Shown piece after piece: positions 18,044 through 26,627 of a stretch of DNA of 64,000 nucleotides. Origin of the DNA: Veillonella sp. (GTDB lineage Bacteria > Bacillota > Negativicutes > Veillonellales > Veillonellaceae); contig NZ_JAGZMO010000009.1 of NCBI RefSeq assembly GCF_018364065.1, forward strand, positions 1 through 64,000, given 5' to 3'. Position 1 is the stretch's first letter. Each line of letters opens with the position of its first letter. The translations under genes and the position numbers were made by a program. The notes beneath the pieces are model-generated. The model was not told the origin of the DNA and ran no database searches. It saw only the letters and a list, made by a program, of their open reading frames with translations.

Positions 18044-19060
18044 TTATTTATGCTCGTTGTTGTCAGCAGTTGTTAAATCACTCAACTCGTCACCTGCGAT
18101 AGTTTCACGCATTTTCGTATCCGCCATAATATTGTTCATATTGTAATAGTCCATAACGCCCATATGTCCGTCACGCAAAGCCTGGGATAAAGCTTGAGGC
18201 ACTTCTGCCTGCGCTTCCACAACTTTCGCCTGCATTTCCTGCGTATAGGCGCGCATTTCCTGTTCCTTGGCCACTGCCATGGCACGGCGTTCTTCCGCCT
18301 TCGCCTGCGCGATCTTCTTATCCGCTTCCGCCTGATCAGTCATGAGCTGAGCACCAATGTTACGTCCTACGTCAACATCGGCAATATCGATGGACAAGAT
18401 TTCAAAGGCCGAACCGGCATCCAAGCCTTTATTCAATACAGTACGGGAAATGTGATCCGGATTTTCCAATACATCTGTATGCTGCTCCGAAGAACCTACG
18501 GTGGTTACGATACCTTCACCAACACGGGCGATAATTGTTGCTTCGCCGGCACCACCTACGAGGCGGTCAATATTGGCACGCACAGTAACACGGGCACGAA
18601 CCTTAAGTTCGATACCATTCTGTGCCACCGCGGAAATAACCGGTGTTTCAATAACTTTCGGATTAACACTCATTTGTACCGCTTCCAGTACATCACGGCC
18701 GGCCAAGTCGATGGCGGCAGCTCGTTCAAATGTCAATGGAATGGACGCACGTTCCGCTGCGATCAATGCATCAACTACGCGGTTAACGTCACCACCGGCT
18801 AAGTAGTGAGCTTCCAGCTGGTTAACATTAACTCGTAAGCCCGCTTTATTGGCTTTTACCAATGGGAGCACGATCTGAGCCGGTGCCACACGACGAAGGC
18901 GCATACCTACCAAGGTGAAAATGCCCACATTAACACCGGCTGCCAATGCGGAAATCCAGAGTCCTAACGGCACAAAATGTAAGAATATTGCCACGATGAT
19001 TACTATGGCAACGAAAAGAAAAACAAAACTATAATTCATCAAATCAATCAATGCTGACAT
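18044..19060 (-). CDS. floA: Flotillin-like protein FloA
   Basis: 338 residues of the UPF0365/FloA family (YqfA of Bacillus). Two hydrophobic N-terminal segments (about 10-55) are followed by an SPFH-type domain (LAGGDVNRVVDALIAAERA; VSVNPKVIETPVIS-like region) and an Ala/Glu/Lys-rich coiled coil (about 245-295, KKIAQAKAEERRAMAVAKEQ). FloA forms membrane microdomain scaffolds. It lies between nfeD and the low-complexity gene in one transcription unit, as nfeD-floA pairs commonly do. Confidence 0.95.
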   Translation of the reverse strand: MSALIDLMNYSFVFLFVAIVIIVAIFLHFVPLGLWISALAAGVNVGIFTLVGMRLRRVAPAQIVLPLVKANKAGLRVNVNQLEAHYLAGGDVNRVVDALIAAERASIPLTFERAAAIDLAGRDVLEAVQMSVNPKVIETPVISAVAQNGIELKVRARVTVRANIDRLVGGAGEATIIARVGEGIVTTVGSSEQHTDVLENPDHISRTVLNKGLDAGSAFEILSIDIADVDVGRNIGAQLMTDQAEADKKIAQAKAEERRAMAVAKEQEMRAYTQEMQAKVVEAQAEVPQALSQALRDGHMGVMDYYNMNNIMADTKMRETIAGDELSDLTTADNNEHK

Positions 19061-19108
19061 AAGTCTCTCCTTTTACTTAATAACTATACTGCACTGCGGG
19101 AAACTTGC

Positions 19109-19573
19109 TTAGGAAACTTTGCGCACCACAACACGTCCGCCGGTAGCATCAACTACGACCACTTTAGTGCCGGGCTCCAAAAATTCCCCATCAGTTACTA
19201 CATCCACCGGATTATCATCAATATTGATTTTACCGGACGGACGCAATACTGTTACTACAACACCTTCCTTGCCGATTAAATCGACTCGTTCGTCATTCCC
19301 CGAATAACCACGCTCCTTTGTAGACTCTAATGTAAGTGTAAGCTTTTGCCCGATACGGCTGTTCGGCAATTGCTTAATGACTAATATGGTGATTGCCAGT
19401 ATAACAAATGCGGCAACCGTAACAACGATAGCGGCGAACAAGCCGCCTCCCAGTGCATAATATAAAGCCCCTAACAGGGACATCATGCCCAGCAGGCCAA
19501 ATACGCCAAAGCCGGGAATTGCAAATTCAATACCAAGAAAGACTATGCCGGCTACAAAAAGAACTGTTATCAT
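19109..19573 (-). CDS. NfeD family membrane protein
   Basis: 154 residues, the short NfeD form without the ClpP-like protease domain. Two to three N-terminal hydrophobic segments precede a C-terminal OB fold (LIGKEGVVVTVLRPSGKI; EFLEPGTKVVVVDATGGRVVVRK). The partner of flotillin/stomatin proteins; here the first gene of the nfeD-floA unit. Confidence 0.93.
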   Translation of the reverse strand: MITVLFVAGIVFLGIEFAIPGFGVFGLLGMMSLLGALYYALGGGLFAAIVVTVAAFVILAITILVIKQLPNSRIGQKLTLTLESTKERGYSGNDERVDLIGKEGVVVTVLRPSGKINIDDNPVDVVTDGEFLEPGTKVVVVDATGGRVVVRKVS

Positions 19574-19750
19574 ATGCCCTTCCTTTCTGTGTACTTATTG
19601 AGGTAATAGTAAATACATAGTATAAAACAGTACTACATACTATAAAAAGTAACACTATATACAAACCTCTTACTGTTACTTATTCTATAAAGTCCGTTTA
19701 AATACCTTTTTATTCCCAAGATATATTCGTATATATTTTGTAAATAAAAA

Positions 19751-19770
19751 ACCCCCTCATTTGAGGGGGT
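19751..19770 (-). terminator. Terminator downstream of tRNA-Ser
   Basis: ACCCCCTC-ATTT-GAGGGGGT hairpin followed on the minus strand by TTTTTATTTA. Confidence 0.88.
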
Positions 19771-19821
19771 GAAATATTTTTGATTATTAGCCTGATTTTT
19801 TCTAAAAATAGGCAAAAAAAA

Positions 19822-19912
19822 TGGCGGAGAGAGAGGGATTTGAACCCTCGGTACGGTATAACCGCACACATGATTTCCAATCATGCTCCTTCAGCCGCTC
19901 GGACACCTCTCC
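19822..19912 (-). tRNA. tRNA-Ser (anticodon GGA)
   Basis: Class II tRNA with the full cloverleaf: acceptor GGAGAGG pairing with TCTCTCC, anticodon stem CATGATT/AATCATG around GGA, a long variable arm (GTGCGGTTATACCGTAC), and T arm GAGGG-TTCAAAT-CCCTC. Discriminator G and an encoded CCA end at 19822. Reads UCC/UCU codons. Confidence 0.97.
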
Positions 19913-20014
19913 ATACGTACAAAGTACTTTACTAGTATATCTAAAACCCATATATTTGTCAACAATCTTTTTACGTATTTTTTACTAATTTATAAAGCCC
20001 CTTTTTTACCCCTG

Positions 20015-20043
20015 TTGACAAGTATATTCTTTCATTTTAGTAT
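20015..20043 (+). promoter_or_regulatory. Sigma-A-like promoter for the 20086 gene
   Basis: TTGACA (20015-20020), 17 bases, then TAGTAT (20038-20043), with the start codon 43 bases further on. Confidence 0.75.
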
Positions 20044-20085
20044 ACAGGTAGTAAGTGATTTAAAAGAGTAAAGGAGGCGAACTGC

Positions 20086-20487
20086 ATGGCGGAAGTCTTT
20101 GATTTTGCCAAAGGCAAAGCAGCTTATGAGGCAAAAAAGGCACAACAACAGAATACCGAAGCTGATGCACACGTTCTGTCGTCCGAAGACATTGCAGATC
20201 TGTTCGCCCTCACCGAGGAAGAAGCGGCTCGCCTTCTCGAAGAGAATTTAACAGCCGTTTTTAATAAAATTATGGAACGATCTAAAACAGTAGAAAATTT
20301 CACCGAAGAAGAGGCCAAGGAAATTTTAAATAAGCACTTCGAAGACCTGTTCGCGCAAGTAATTATGGCCTCCCTACAGGAAGACATTTCGCAGGAAGAT
20401 GCCATGCAGAAGTTAGATCAACTCTTAAGTCGTCGTGCGCCGCTGTCGTTACGTCTTATAAAAAACAATCCTGACTCGGAAAAATAA
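20086..20487 (+). CDS. Small acidic helical protein, function unknown
   Basis: 133 residues, not recognised. The sequence is charged and predicted largely helical (SSEDIADLFALTEEEAARLLEE; FTEEEAKEILNKHFEDLF), soluble, without signal peptide, Cys clusters or membrane segments. It has its own promoter, a good AAAGGAGG site and its own terminator, so expression is credible. It stands alone between tRNA-Ser and the TauE gene; context gives no function. Confidence 0.8.
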   Translation: MAEVFDFAKGKAAYEAKKAQQQNTEADAHVLSSEDIADLFALTEEEAARLLEENLTAVFNKIMERSKTVENFTEEEAKEILNKHFEDLFAQVIMASLQEDISQEDAMQKLDQLLSRRAPLSLRLIKNNPDSEK

Positions 20488-20556
20488 CAGCACCTCTTCT
20501 AACTGTTAACTTATACTAACCATAAAATCTATACAAAAGATAAACCCACATACAAA

Positions 20557-20604
20557 CAGATTTGTATAAAAACAGATTCATATAAAATCAAATCTATATA
20601 AAAA
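20557..20604. repeat. 16-bp tandem repeat, three degenerate units
   Basis: Units at 20557, 20573 and 20589 share CAGATT/CAAATC followed by ATATAAAA. They lie between the 20086 gene and its terminator. Confidence 0.7.
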
Positions 20605-20667
20605 AGAGTGTTTCCTTTATCACAGCCCCACTACAAATGGCCGGTAGATAAGTGAAAACACTCTTTT
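20602..20667. terminator. Bidirectional terminator with long stem
   Basis: AAAAGAGTGTTT pairs with AAACACTCTTTT, with further pairing TTTATC/GATAA inside. It separates convergent genes. Its T tail is part of a perfect 13-bp tandem duplication (20661-20673 and 20674-20686). Confidence 0.8.
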
Positions 20668-20707
20668 ATTTTGCTCTTTTATTTTGCCCGATTATCTGCT
20701 TTCCCTA

Positions 20708-21625
20708 TTAAATAAGCCCTTCAATCAGATCTAATCCTGTTGGTACAGGTGCTACTAAAAGCAAACAAACAGCCGCCAAGATAGCCATGGCCATCGCTGC
20801 ATAGGAGAATGTGCCCTGTTTGCTGTATTCGTAAACGCCAAAAGCCCGTGTGCCCAAAGCTGCACCAACAGCAGCGATTAAGGATGGCATGGAGAACATA
20901 TTGTACATAGCAAACACCATGAGGGCCCCGCCCAATGCGGCGATTACGGTAACTAAAGGCAACAAGGTGTCAAAGCTTGTACCGCGGTTACGGCGCAGAC
21001 CTTTAATATAAGTACTGAACTCCAATCCGAAGGCGCCCAGGAATATTGTCATGAAGCCCCAAACTTGTGCCCAACTTGTACGGAACGCATCACGATTTTT
21101 ACCGGCGTACCAGGTAAATGCAGTAATCACCAGCATCACTAAGCCTACAACGCCGTAGAAGTAATTGGCCGGAATCCAAGGTAAGATAGCAACGCCGACT
21201 ACACACCATAAAAGCGAAATAATCGTAATAAGGCCAAGCTGTCCCATGGTTGGACGGTGTCTAGGCTCAATCTTGCGATATACATTGGCCCCTAATTCCA
21301 TAATAAAACAGATAATAAAGAATGCTACCGAAAGAGGCGGTGCCACGAAAGCCAAAATCAATGCCACCACTAACGGTAACGCAATACGCCATCCTCTAAA
21401 GAAGGCAAGGTTTTTCATTTCCAGGCGCATATCCTGTGTTTCCAATGTAAAGTTGTTATACACTACAAAGGTCAGCATAAAGGCTACCACTTCCAAAGGT
21501 GTGGCGCCCCAATACAACAAGGTAGGCACTAACAAAAACGACATAGCTACACCGGTAAACCGTGCGAGGACGGCAACGATAAAGCCAAGGCCGAAATACG
21601 GCAAAGAGGCAAGTAAAATATCCAT
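20708..21625 (-). CDS. TauE/SafE family sulfite/organosulfonate exporter-like permease
   Basis: 305 residues with about eight to nine hydrophobic segments. The GFIVAVLARFTGVAMSFLLV start and the internally repeated second half match the TauE/SafE (DUF81) family, which exports anions such as sulfite or sulfoacetate. The substrate here is not known; the sulfite/nitrite reductase nearby makes sulfite reasonable but the two are not co-transcribed. Confidence 0.82.
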   Translation of the reverse strand: MDILLASLPYFGLGFIVAVLARFTGVAMSFLLVPTLLYWGATPLEVVAFMLTFVVYNNFTLETQDMRLEMKNLAFFRGWRIALPLVVALILAFVAPPLSVAFFIICFIMELGANVYRKIEPRHRPTMGQLGLITIISLLWCVVGVAILPWIPANYFYGVVGLVMLVITAFTWYAGKNRDAFRTSWAQVWGFMTIFLGAFGLEFSTYIKGLRRNRGTSFDTLLPLVTVIAALGGALMVFAMYNMFSMPSLIAAVGAALGTRAFGVYEYSKQGTFSYAAMAMAILAAVCLLLVAPVPTGLDLIEGLI

Positions 21626-21812
21626 AAAACTCTCCGTTCCACATATATAAGCACGCTAGTTATTCAGCTTCAACTTTAATTTTATCCGGCTCATATATGT
21701 AATTAAATTTGTATACACCTAAGTATACAAAATTTCGGGAGTCCTGGGAAGTAATGCCGTAAACGTATAAAGAGATTTATAATACGTAAGTATGGCTATA
21801 AGTATAGCTAGA

Positions 21813-21854
21813 TGGGATTATCTTACTTGATTTATCTTACAGGATTTAACTTAC
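21813..21854. repeat. 14-bp tandem repeat, three units, including a stop codon
   Basis: On the minus strand the units GTAAGTTAAATCCT, GTAAGATAAATCAA and GTAAGATAATCCCA follow each other without gaps. The first contains the last codons and TAA of the five-HTH gene. A further 12-bp duplication lies next to it at 21787-21810. Confidence 0.9.
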
Positions 21855-22607
21855 CACCCGTTTATACCGTTTCCACTTCTCCAGACGGCGCCTCACGGCT
21901 GTATAAGAGCATCCGAAGTGTTCCGCAATCTGCAAGGGACTTTGCCCTTGGTCATAGCGATAGCAGACTTCATAGGCATTGAGGTCCAAATTGTGGCCCC
22001 GTAATTTTACGCCCCGTTCTTTTAAACGTTCACCAATAGTCCCGGCTTTCACATTATAAATGCTTTCCAGATCTGTAGTGGAGTAGCCGTGAACTTTATA
22101 TAAATACATGAGTTCGTCCACATTCACCGCTATGCGCTTATTGCTGTGGCGAATCCGAATGCCTAACCGACGCAAGGCTGCCAGCACGAGCCAGCGGGAT
22201 ACGCGGAGGTCCTTGGCAATCTGATTGGCGCTTTGTCCACTCTTGTAGAGCCGGGCAATACGACGCTCCATAGCAGGAGAAAATTTAGTATTCTTCGGCG
22301 ATTTTACATAGCGCAAAACACCGGCTTTTCTCAGTCGGTTCGCAAGTGTAGTATGTGAGCATTGATACCGCTGAGCCAATTGCTTGACTCCAATTCCCTT
22401 TCTGTAAAGTGTGACCACTTCATCCATGGGTAATTCCAGTTTTCGCGTTCGAATAGGAATGCGATATTCATGGAGTCGTCTTACAATCGTGTCCTGACTG
22501 CAATGCAATTTTTTCGCAATCATCCATGATGACTGCTTCTCCTCCACGTACAACTGAAATAGTAACTGTTCCGGTATGACGATACGTTGTGATGGTCTTG
22601 GTTCCAT
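21846..22607 (-). CDS. Protein of five tandem helix-turn-helix units
   Basis: 253 residues made almost wholly of five related segments of about 42-45 residues: roughly 12-53, 60-100, 111-152, 161-203 and 209-250. Each has the pattern hydrophobic helix, L/I-Y-x-x-G-x-S, I/L-A-x-x-h-x-C/V-S, R-L-x-x-x-G-I/V, like the Hin/resolvase HTH. No catalytic, ligand-binding or membrane segment is present. It is probably a sequence-specific DNA-binding protein that can contact a long site. Similar multi-HTH proteins exist in Firmicutes phage and regulatory families, but I do not recognise a named one. GGGAGG precedes the ATG. Confidence 0.85.
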   Translation of the reverse strand: MEPRPSQRIVIPEQLLFQLYVEEKQSSWMIAKKLHCSQDTIVRRLHEYRIPIRTRKLELPMDEVVTLYRKGIGVKQLAQRYQCSHTTLANRLRKAGVLRYVKSPKNTKFSPAMERRIARLYKSGQSANQIAKDLRVSRWLVLAALRRLGIRIRHSNKRIAVNVDELMYLYKVHGYSTTDLESIYNVKAGTIGERLKERGVKLRGHNLDLNAYEVCYRYDQGQSPLQIAEHFGCSYTAVRRRLEKWKRYKRVVS

Positions 22608-23009
22608 ATGATCCTCCCTTATAAAAGATTTGGATTATAAAAAACGTCCCCCTCAGAAATTCGTCGCTGCTCTTTTCTTCAGTCAATCTTTTTCAATTAT
22701 AACGAAGCCGCTCTGTCAAAAACAACCCATCCACTCGTCCTAATAGGGCGAATCGTATACGGAATTAGCAAAAAGACCTTGATTTTTACCTTCATCTTGA
22801 TTGTTTCTCATTATTAACCAAATGACAATTACACGTAATGTTAAACTTCACTAAACAGACATCTTTCGACTCAAATTTTTTAATATCACACTACCTTCCA
22901 CGTATTAAAAATTTATATATGCCTTATTTTGCTTATATCGAAAATTTGCGGTATACTATAAAAGCAAATAATAACTATTTATTTCTATATTTATATATAA
23001 GGAGTCTTT
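22608..23009. other. Divergent intergenic region
   Basis: 402 AT-rich bases between the five-HTH gene and the protease gene. Apart from the promoter at 22929-22957, nothing further is recognised. Confidence 0.5.
22929..22957 (+). promoter_or_regulatory. Sigma-A-like promoter for the M50 protease gene
   Basis: TTGCTT (22929-22934), 17 bases, then TATACT (22952-22957); the start codon is 53 bases downstream. Confidence 0.65.
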
Positions 23010-23645
23010 ATGGACAATTACTATATTATGTCGATGATTGCCGCCTTGCCGGCCATTGTCGTTGCCATGTCAGTTCACGAATACGCCCATGCCCAGGTTG
23101 CCACCTGGCTTGGTGATGATACACCAGCCCGTTACGGCCGCCTTACCTTAAACCCATTCGCCCATGTAAGCTGGCTCGGGTTCCTCATGATTTTGCTCTT
23201 ACAGTTCGGCTGGGCAAAACCGGTTATTATTAATCCGGCCAATTTTAAAAATAAAAAACTGGGCGATGTGCTCGTTTCGGTGGCCGGCCCTATTGCCAAC
23301 CTGATCATTGCCTTTATTGCGGCAATCACTCTCGTTTTAACCATGTATTATAATGTGGAAATGTCTGACGGCCTCGTACGCGTACTGCGTGCCATGCTGA
23401 TTCTCAACATTAACTTTGCCATCTTTAACTTATTGCCAATCCCTCCATTGGACGGCGCACATATCGTTTCGTCGTTCCTGTCTCCAGACTTACAGATGAA
23501 ATATTGGCAGTGGCAACGTTTCAGCTTCATCATCCTCATTATCTTAATCTACTCTCCATTGTTGAGTATGATTTTGATCCCTATGAGTAACTTGATTTTA
23601 AAATCATTTACAGGCATAGCCGGGCTTATCCTTTATTTCTTATAA
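23010..23645 (+). CDS. Site-2 protease family (M50) membrane metalloprotease
   Basis: 211 residues, multi-pass. Zinc motif H23-E24-Y-A-H27 lies in the first hydrophobic segment and the third ligand is D148 in PPLDG, as in rhomboid-unrelated M50B (YwhC/YdgP-like) proteins. The minimal form lacks PDZ and CBS domains. Members cleave membrane-embedded substrates; the target is unknown. An AAGGAG site precedes the ATG. Confidence 0.93.
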   Translation: MDNYYIMSMIAALPAIVVAMSVHEYAHAQVATWLGDDTPARYGRLTLNPFAHVSWLGFLMILLLQFGWAKPVIINPANFKNKKLGDVLVSVAGPIANLIIAFIAAITLVLTMYYNVEMSDGLVRVLRAMLILNINFAIFNLLPIPPLDGAHIVSSFLSPDLQMKYWQWQRFSFIILIILIYSPLLSMILIPMSNLILKSFTGIAGLILYFL

Positions 23646-23770
23646 GTCCTATAAGTCTTAAGTTTTCAAATTAAGGGCCTGAAAGCTAAAACGAACCAAG
23701 CTCTGAATACTTAATACCAAATACTAAAAGTTAAACCACTGCCCCGCCGCTCCCTCAGAATTGTAATTAT

Positions 23771-23797
23771 ATACTTAGCGTGCTACACTCTAAGTAT
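23771..23797. promoter_or_regulatory. Inverted repeat upstream of a GNAT gene
   Basis: Arms ATACTTAG and CTAAGTAT with an 11-base spacer, 41-67 bases before the start. Candidate operator overlapping the promoter; no regulator assigned. Confidence 0.4.
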
Positions 23798-23837
23798 ACT
23801 GATATTTAGCGAGACACGATGGGGGAGGTGCTGCGCC

Positions 23838-24359
23838 ATGTTATTCCAACAGGCTACAGTCGATGAGTTTGCACGTATAAAAACTTTTTATTGGGATTTG
23901 ATTGATGATATGGCCGATCAGAATGACCGTATCGGCTGGAAAAAAGGCATTTATCCTACTGATGAATTTCTGAAAGAGAGCTTGGCTAAAGGCGAATTGT
24001 ACACGCTGAAAGAAAATGACGACCTTTACGCATGCGTCATCGTTAATAGCGATTATAATGAAGGGTATGAAAATACGCCTTGGACCTTGGAGTGCAAACC
24101 GGAGGAAGTGTTAATTCCTCACGCCTTGGGTGTTCGCCCTAACTTACAGGGCCGCGGTATCGGCCGTCGCGTTGTAGAGGAAGTACTTAACCTGGCCCAT
24201 AAAATGAATAAAAAGGCTGTACGCCTCGATATTCTGGGTACCAACATTGCTGCGGAAACCTTGTACACAAAATGCGGCTTTGTCTTTGTGGAAGCAAAAA
24301 CCATGTTCTACGAAGACACCGGCTGGACGGAGTATAAATTATACGAATACAATTTATAA
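23838..24359 (+). CDS. GNAT family N-acetyltransferase
   Basis: 173 residues. The acetyl-CoA loop is R-P-N-L-Q-G-R-G-I-G-R (near residue 98), followed by the helix and the YTKCGFVFVE motif near the C-terminus. Acetylates an amine substrate that cannot be named. GGGGGAGG gives a strong ribosome binding site. Single gene with terminator at 24448-24494. Confidence 0.93.
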   Translation: MLFQQATVDEFARIKTFYWDLIDDMADQNDRIGWKKGIYPTDEFLKESLAKGELYTLKENDDLYACVIVNSDYNEGYENTPWTLECKPEEVLIPHALGVRPNLQGRGIGRRVVEEVLNLAHKMNKKAVRLDILGTNIAAETLYTKCGFVFVEAKTMFYEDTGWTEYKLYEYNL

Positions 24360-24447
24360 AACTTGTCCTACAGCCCTAACCTTTAATAAAAACAAGAACA
24401 TAATAACAGAGCAGAAAATAAAAGAATATAATAAAAGAGCAGAAAAT

Positions 24448-24494
24448 AAAAAATCTGTATCGCACTACTTCACTACTGCGATACAGATTTTTTT
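24448..24494 (+). terminator. Terminator after GNAT gene
   Basis: Stem AAATCTGTATCGCA / TGCGATACAGATTT followed by a T tract. A 28-bp-spaced direct repeat of AGAGCAGAAAATAAA (24408 and 24436) lies just before it. Confidence 0.9.
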
Positions 24495-24604
24495 ATTATT
24501 TATAGGCATTATCTGCCCTATATTCAGTTGTTGGCTCTTTCGTTATTGCCATTTATTATCAGCACGGGCCGGTGTGTAATTATTATCTATACTAACTGAA
24601 ATTA

Positions 24605-25465
24605 TTATTGGTTTTCTAAATCGAACTTCCAAGTGCGGACCATTTTTACCCATTTAGGATCAAAATGGTTAACGATTTCACTGTGGCCGATGTCTAATTT
24701 CTTAATTTCATCCATGTCTTCTTGAGACAATGTGAAGTCAAATACATCGAAGTTCTGTTGCATGCGTTCTTCGCGTACAGATTTAGGGATAACTACAACG
24801 CCGCGCTGAATATTCCAACGAAGTGCTACCTGCGCAGCGGATTTGCCATATTTATTGCCAATGCCTGTCAATACAGGATGGGTAAAGAAATTATGCAAAC
24901 CTTCATTAAATGGGCCCCATGCTTCCGGCACTACATTGTATTCTTTCATAGTTTCCAAGTTAACTTCCTGTTGGAAGAACGGATGCATTTCTACCTGATT
25001 AATCATAGGTTTGATTTCAAAGGTTTCGCAAAGATCAACTAATACTTGAGGGTAGCAGTTGGCCATGCCGATAGCTTTGAAACGGCCCTCTTTGTATAAT
25101 TTTTCCAAGCCGCGCCATGCACCGATGTAATCGCCCATTGGTTGGTGAAGCAACATTAAATCAATATAGTCTACGTCTAAACGCTCAAAAGATCCTTCTG
25201 CCGCTTTAAGAGCACCTTCGTAAGAGAAATCTTGTACCCAAAGTTTGGTGGTAATGAAGATTTCTTCGCGTGGAATGCCGCTTTCTTTAATCGCATCCCC
25301 CACTGCACGTTCGTTCAAATACGCTTGTGCCGTATCGATTAAACGATAACCGGTTTTCAATGCAGTTAATACTGCTTTTTTACAATCTTCGTATTCGGGA
25401 ATCTGGTAAACACCGAATCCGAGCATCGGGATTTTTACCCCGTTATAAAACTCTCTATATTCCAT
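24605..25465 (-). CDS. Aldo/keto reductase (first of a pair)
   Basis: 286 residues, (beta/alpha)8 NADPH-dependent reductase. The catalytic tetrad is D44, Y49, K74 and H107. The 2,5-diketogluconate reductase-like subgroup is suggested by GFGVYQIP and LLHQP. The ATG at 25465 is chosen because AGAGGAG lies 7-8 bases before it; a longer frame to 25507 has no ribosome binding site. Paralogous to the next gene, with which it forms a cluster under the TetR at 26609. Substrate unknown. Confidence 0.93.
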   Translation of the reverse strand: MEYREFYNGVKIPMLGFGVYQIPEYEDCKKAVLTALKTGYRLIDTAQAYLNERAVGDAIKESGIPREEIFITTKLWVQDFSYEGALKAAEGSFERLDVDYIDLMLLHQPMGDYIGAWRGLEKLYKEGRFKAIGMANCYPQVLVDLCETFEIKPMINQVEMHPFFQQEVNLETMKEYNVVPEAWGPFNEGLHNFFTHPVLTGIGNKYGKSAAQVALRWNIQRGVVVIPKSVREERMQQNFDVFDFTLSQEDMDEIKKLDIGHSEIVNHFDPKWVKMVRTWKFDLENQ

Positions 25466-25583
25466 GGGAATCTCCTCTTTCAGTAATCGATTATATAGAG
25501 AGTGCATGTGTCACATACACCCTCTATAGGTCTAACCATTTTTACTATTTTAACTATCTCATATACAACAATCAGCTGTTATA

Positions 25584-26450
25584 TTATTTTTCATCGGCGT
25601 GAATGTCATAGTTTGCCAACAAGAACTCCGCTACACCCGGAGCGTCAGGATTATGACGGCCTTTGCCGGTATCAAGAGCACGCATAGCGTTCATTTCGTC
25701 TTCAGTTAATTCGAAGTCGAAAATTTCCATATTGCTCTTCATACGTTTAGGGTTTGTAGTTTTAGGGAAAATAATGATACCTTCCTGTACTTCGAAACGT
25801 AGGATAATTTGGCCGTTCTCCTTGCCATGAGCTTCCGCAATTTTGCTGATTACAGGATTATTTAATAGATCAGGATTGCCTTGACCCAATGGAGCCCACG
25901 CTTCAAGACGAACATTGGCCGCGTCTAAAATTTCACGCAATTCTTTCTGCTGATAGAATGGGTGGAATTCTACCTGGTTAACGGATGGAACTGTGTTGAA
26001 CTGAGGTACAAATTCGTTCCAGATTTTTGGTGTCATGTTACTTACACCGATGGAGCGGATTTTACCGGCTGCTTTTGCTTCTTCCATGGCTTTCCATGCG
26101 CCCGGAACATCGCCGTATGGCTGATGAATAAGATATAAGTCCATGTAGTCCAAGCCTAATTTACGAAGAGACGTTTCAATCCCTTTTTTAGCTGCTTCAT
26201 AGCCATAGTCCTGTAACCAAAGTTTGCTGGTTACGAAAATTTCTTTACGATCAATACCGCTATCGTTGATAGCCTGACCTACTTCGCTTTCGTTGAAGTA
26301 CGCAGCAGCCGTATCGATATGACGAATACCTAAATCTAATGCTTCACGCACAGCTTTGTATGTGCTGCCGTCTGCAGGAATTTGGAATGTACCGAAACCA
26401 TATACAGGAATTTGAACGCCATCGTTTAATGTTACAGTGTTAATTTTCAT
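25584..26450 (-). CDS. Aldo/keto reductase (second of a pair)
   Basis: 288 residues; tetrad D46, Y51, K76, H109. Clearly homologous to its neighbour through YGFGTFQIP, YLIHQPYGD and the IIFPK cofactor segment near the C-terminus, so the two arose by duplication. Start 26450 follows AAAGGA with 11-base spacing; the ATG nine or so codons upstream overlaps that site. Transcribed in the same direction as tetR, about 160 bases downstream of it. Confidence 0.93.
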   Translation of the reverse strand: MKINTVTLNDGVQIPVYGFGTFQIPADGSTYKAVREALDLGIRHIDTAAAYFNESEVGQAINDSGIDRKEIFVTSKLWLQDYGYEAAKKGIETSLRKLGLDYMDLYLIHQPYGDVPGAWKAMEEAKAAGKIRSIGVSNMTPKIWNEFVPQFNTVPSVNQVEFHPFYQQKELREILDAANVRLEAWAPLGQGNPDLLNNPVISKIAEAHGKENGQIILRFEVQEGIIIFPKTTNPKRMKSNMEIFDFELTEDEMNAMRALDTGKGRHNPDAPGVAEFLLANYDIHADEK

Positions 26451-26489
26451 ACTCTTGTCCATCCTTTCTACGTTGATTAAAATCAAATA

Positions 26490-26627
26490 GAATTTATAAA
26501 ATACAATAAAAATACGTTACTTCTAAAAACACTACTTTTTAAAAATCACATTATTCTTACTAAATACATTACGTTAAAACTAAATACAATCTGGTTTACT
26601 AAAACACATTACTTCAAAATTAAATAC
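26490..26627. repeat. Degenerate 34-40-bp tandem array copying the end of tetR
   Basis: On the minus strand, units start with GTATTTAATTTTGAAGTAA at 26627 (coding end and TAA of tetR), GTATTTAGTTTTAACGTAA at 26587, then weaker copies at about 26549 and 26515. The terminal codons and stop are thus repeated downstream of the gene. Confidence 0.8.

Noticed and set aside
22838..23116. 92-codon plus-strand frame overlapping the start of the M50 protease
   Set aside because: It covers the promoter and the ribosome binding site of the protease gene and ends inside it out of frame.
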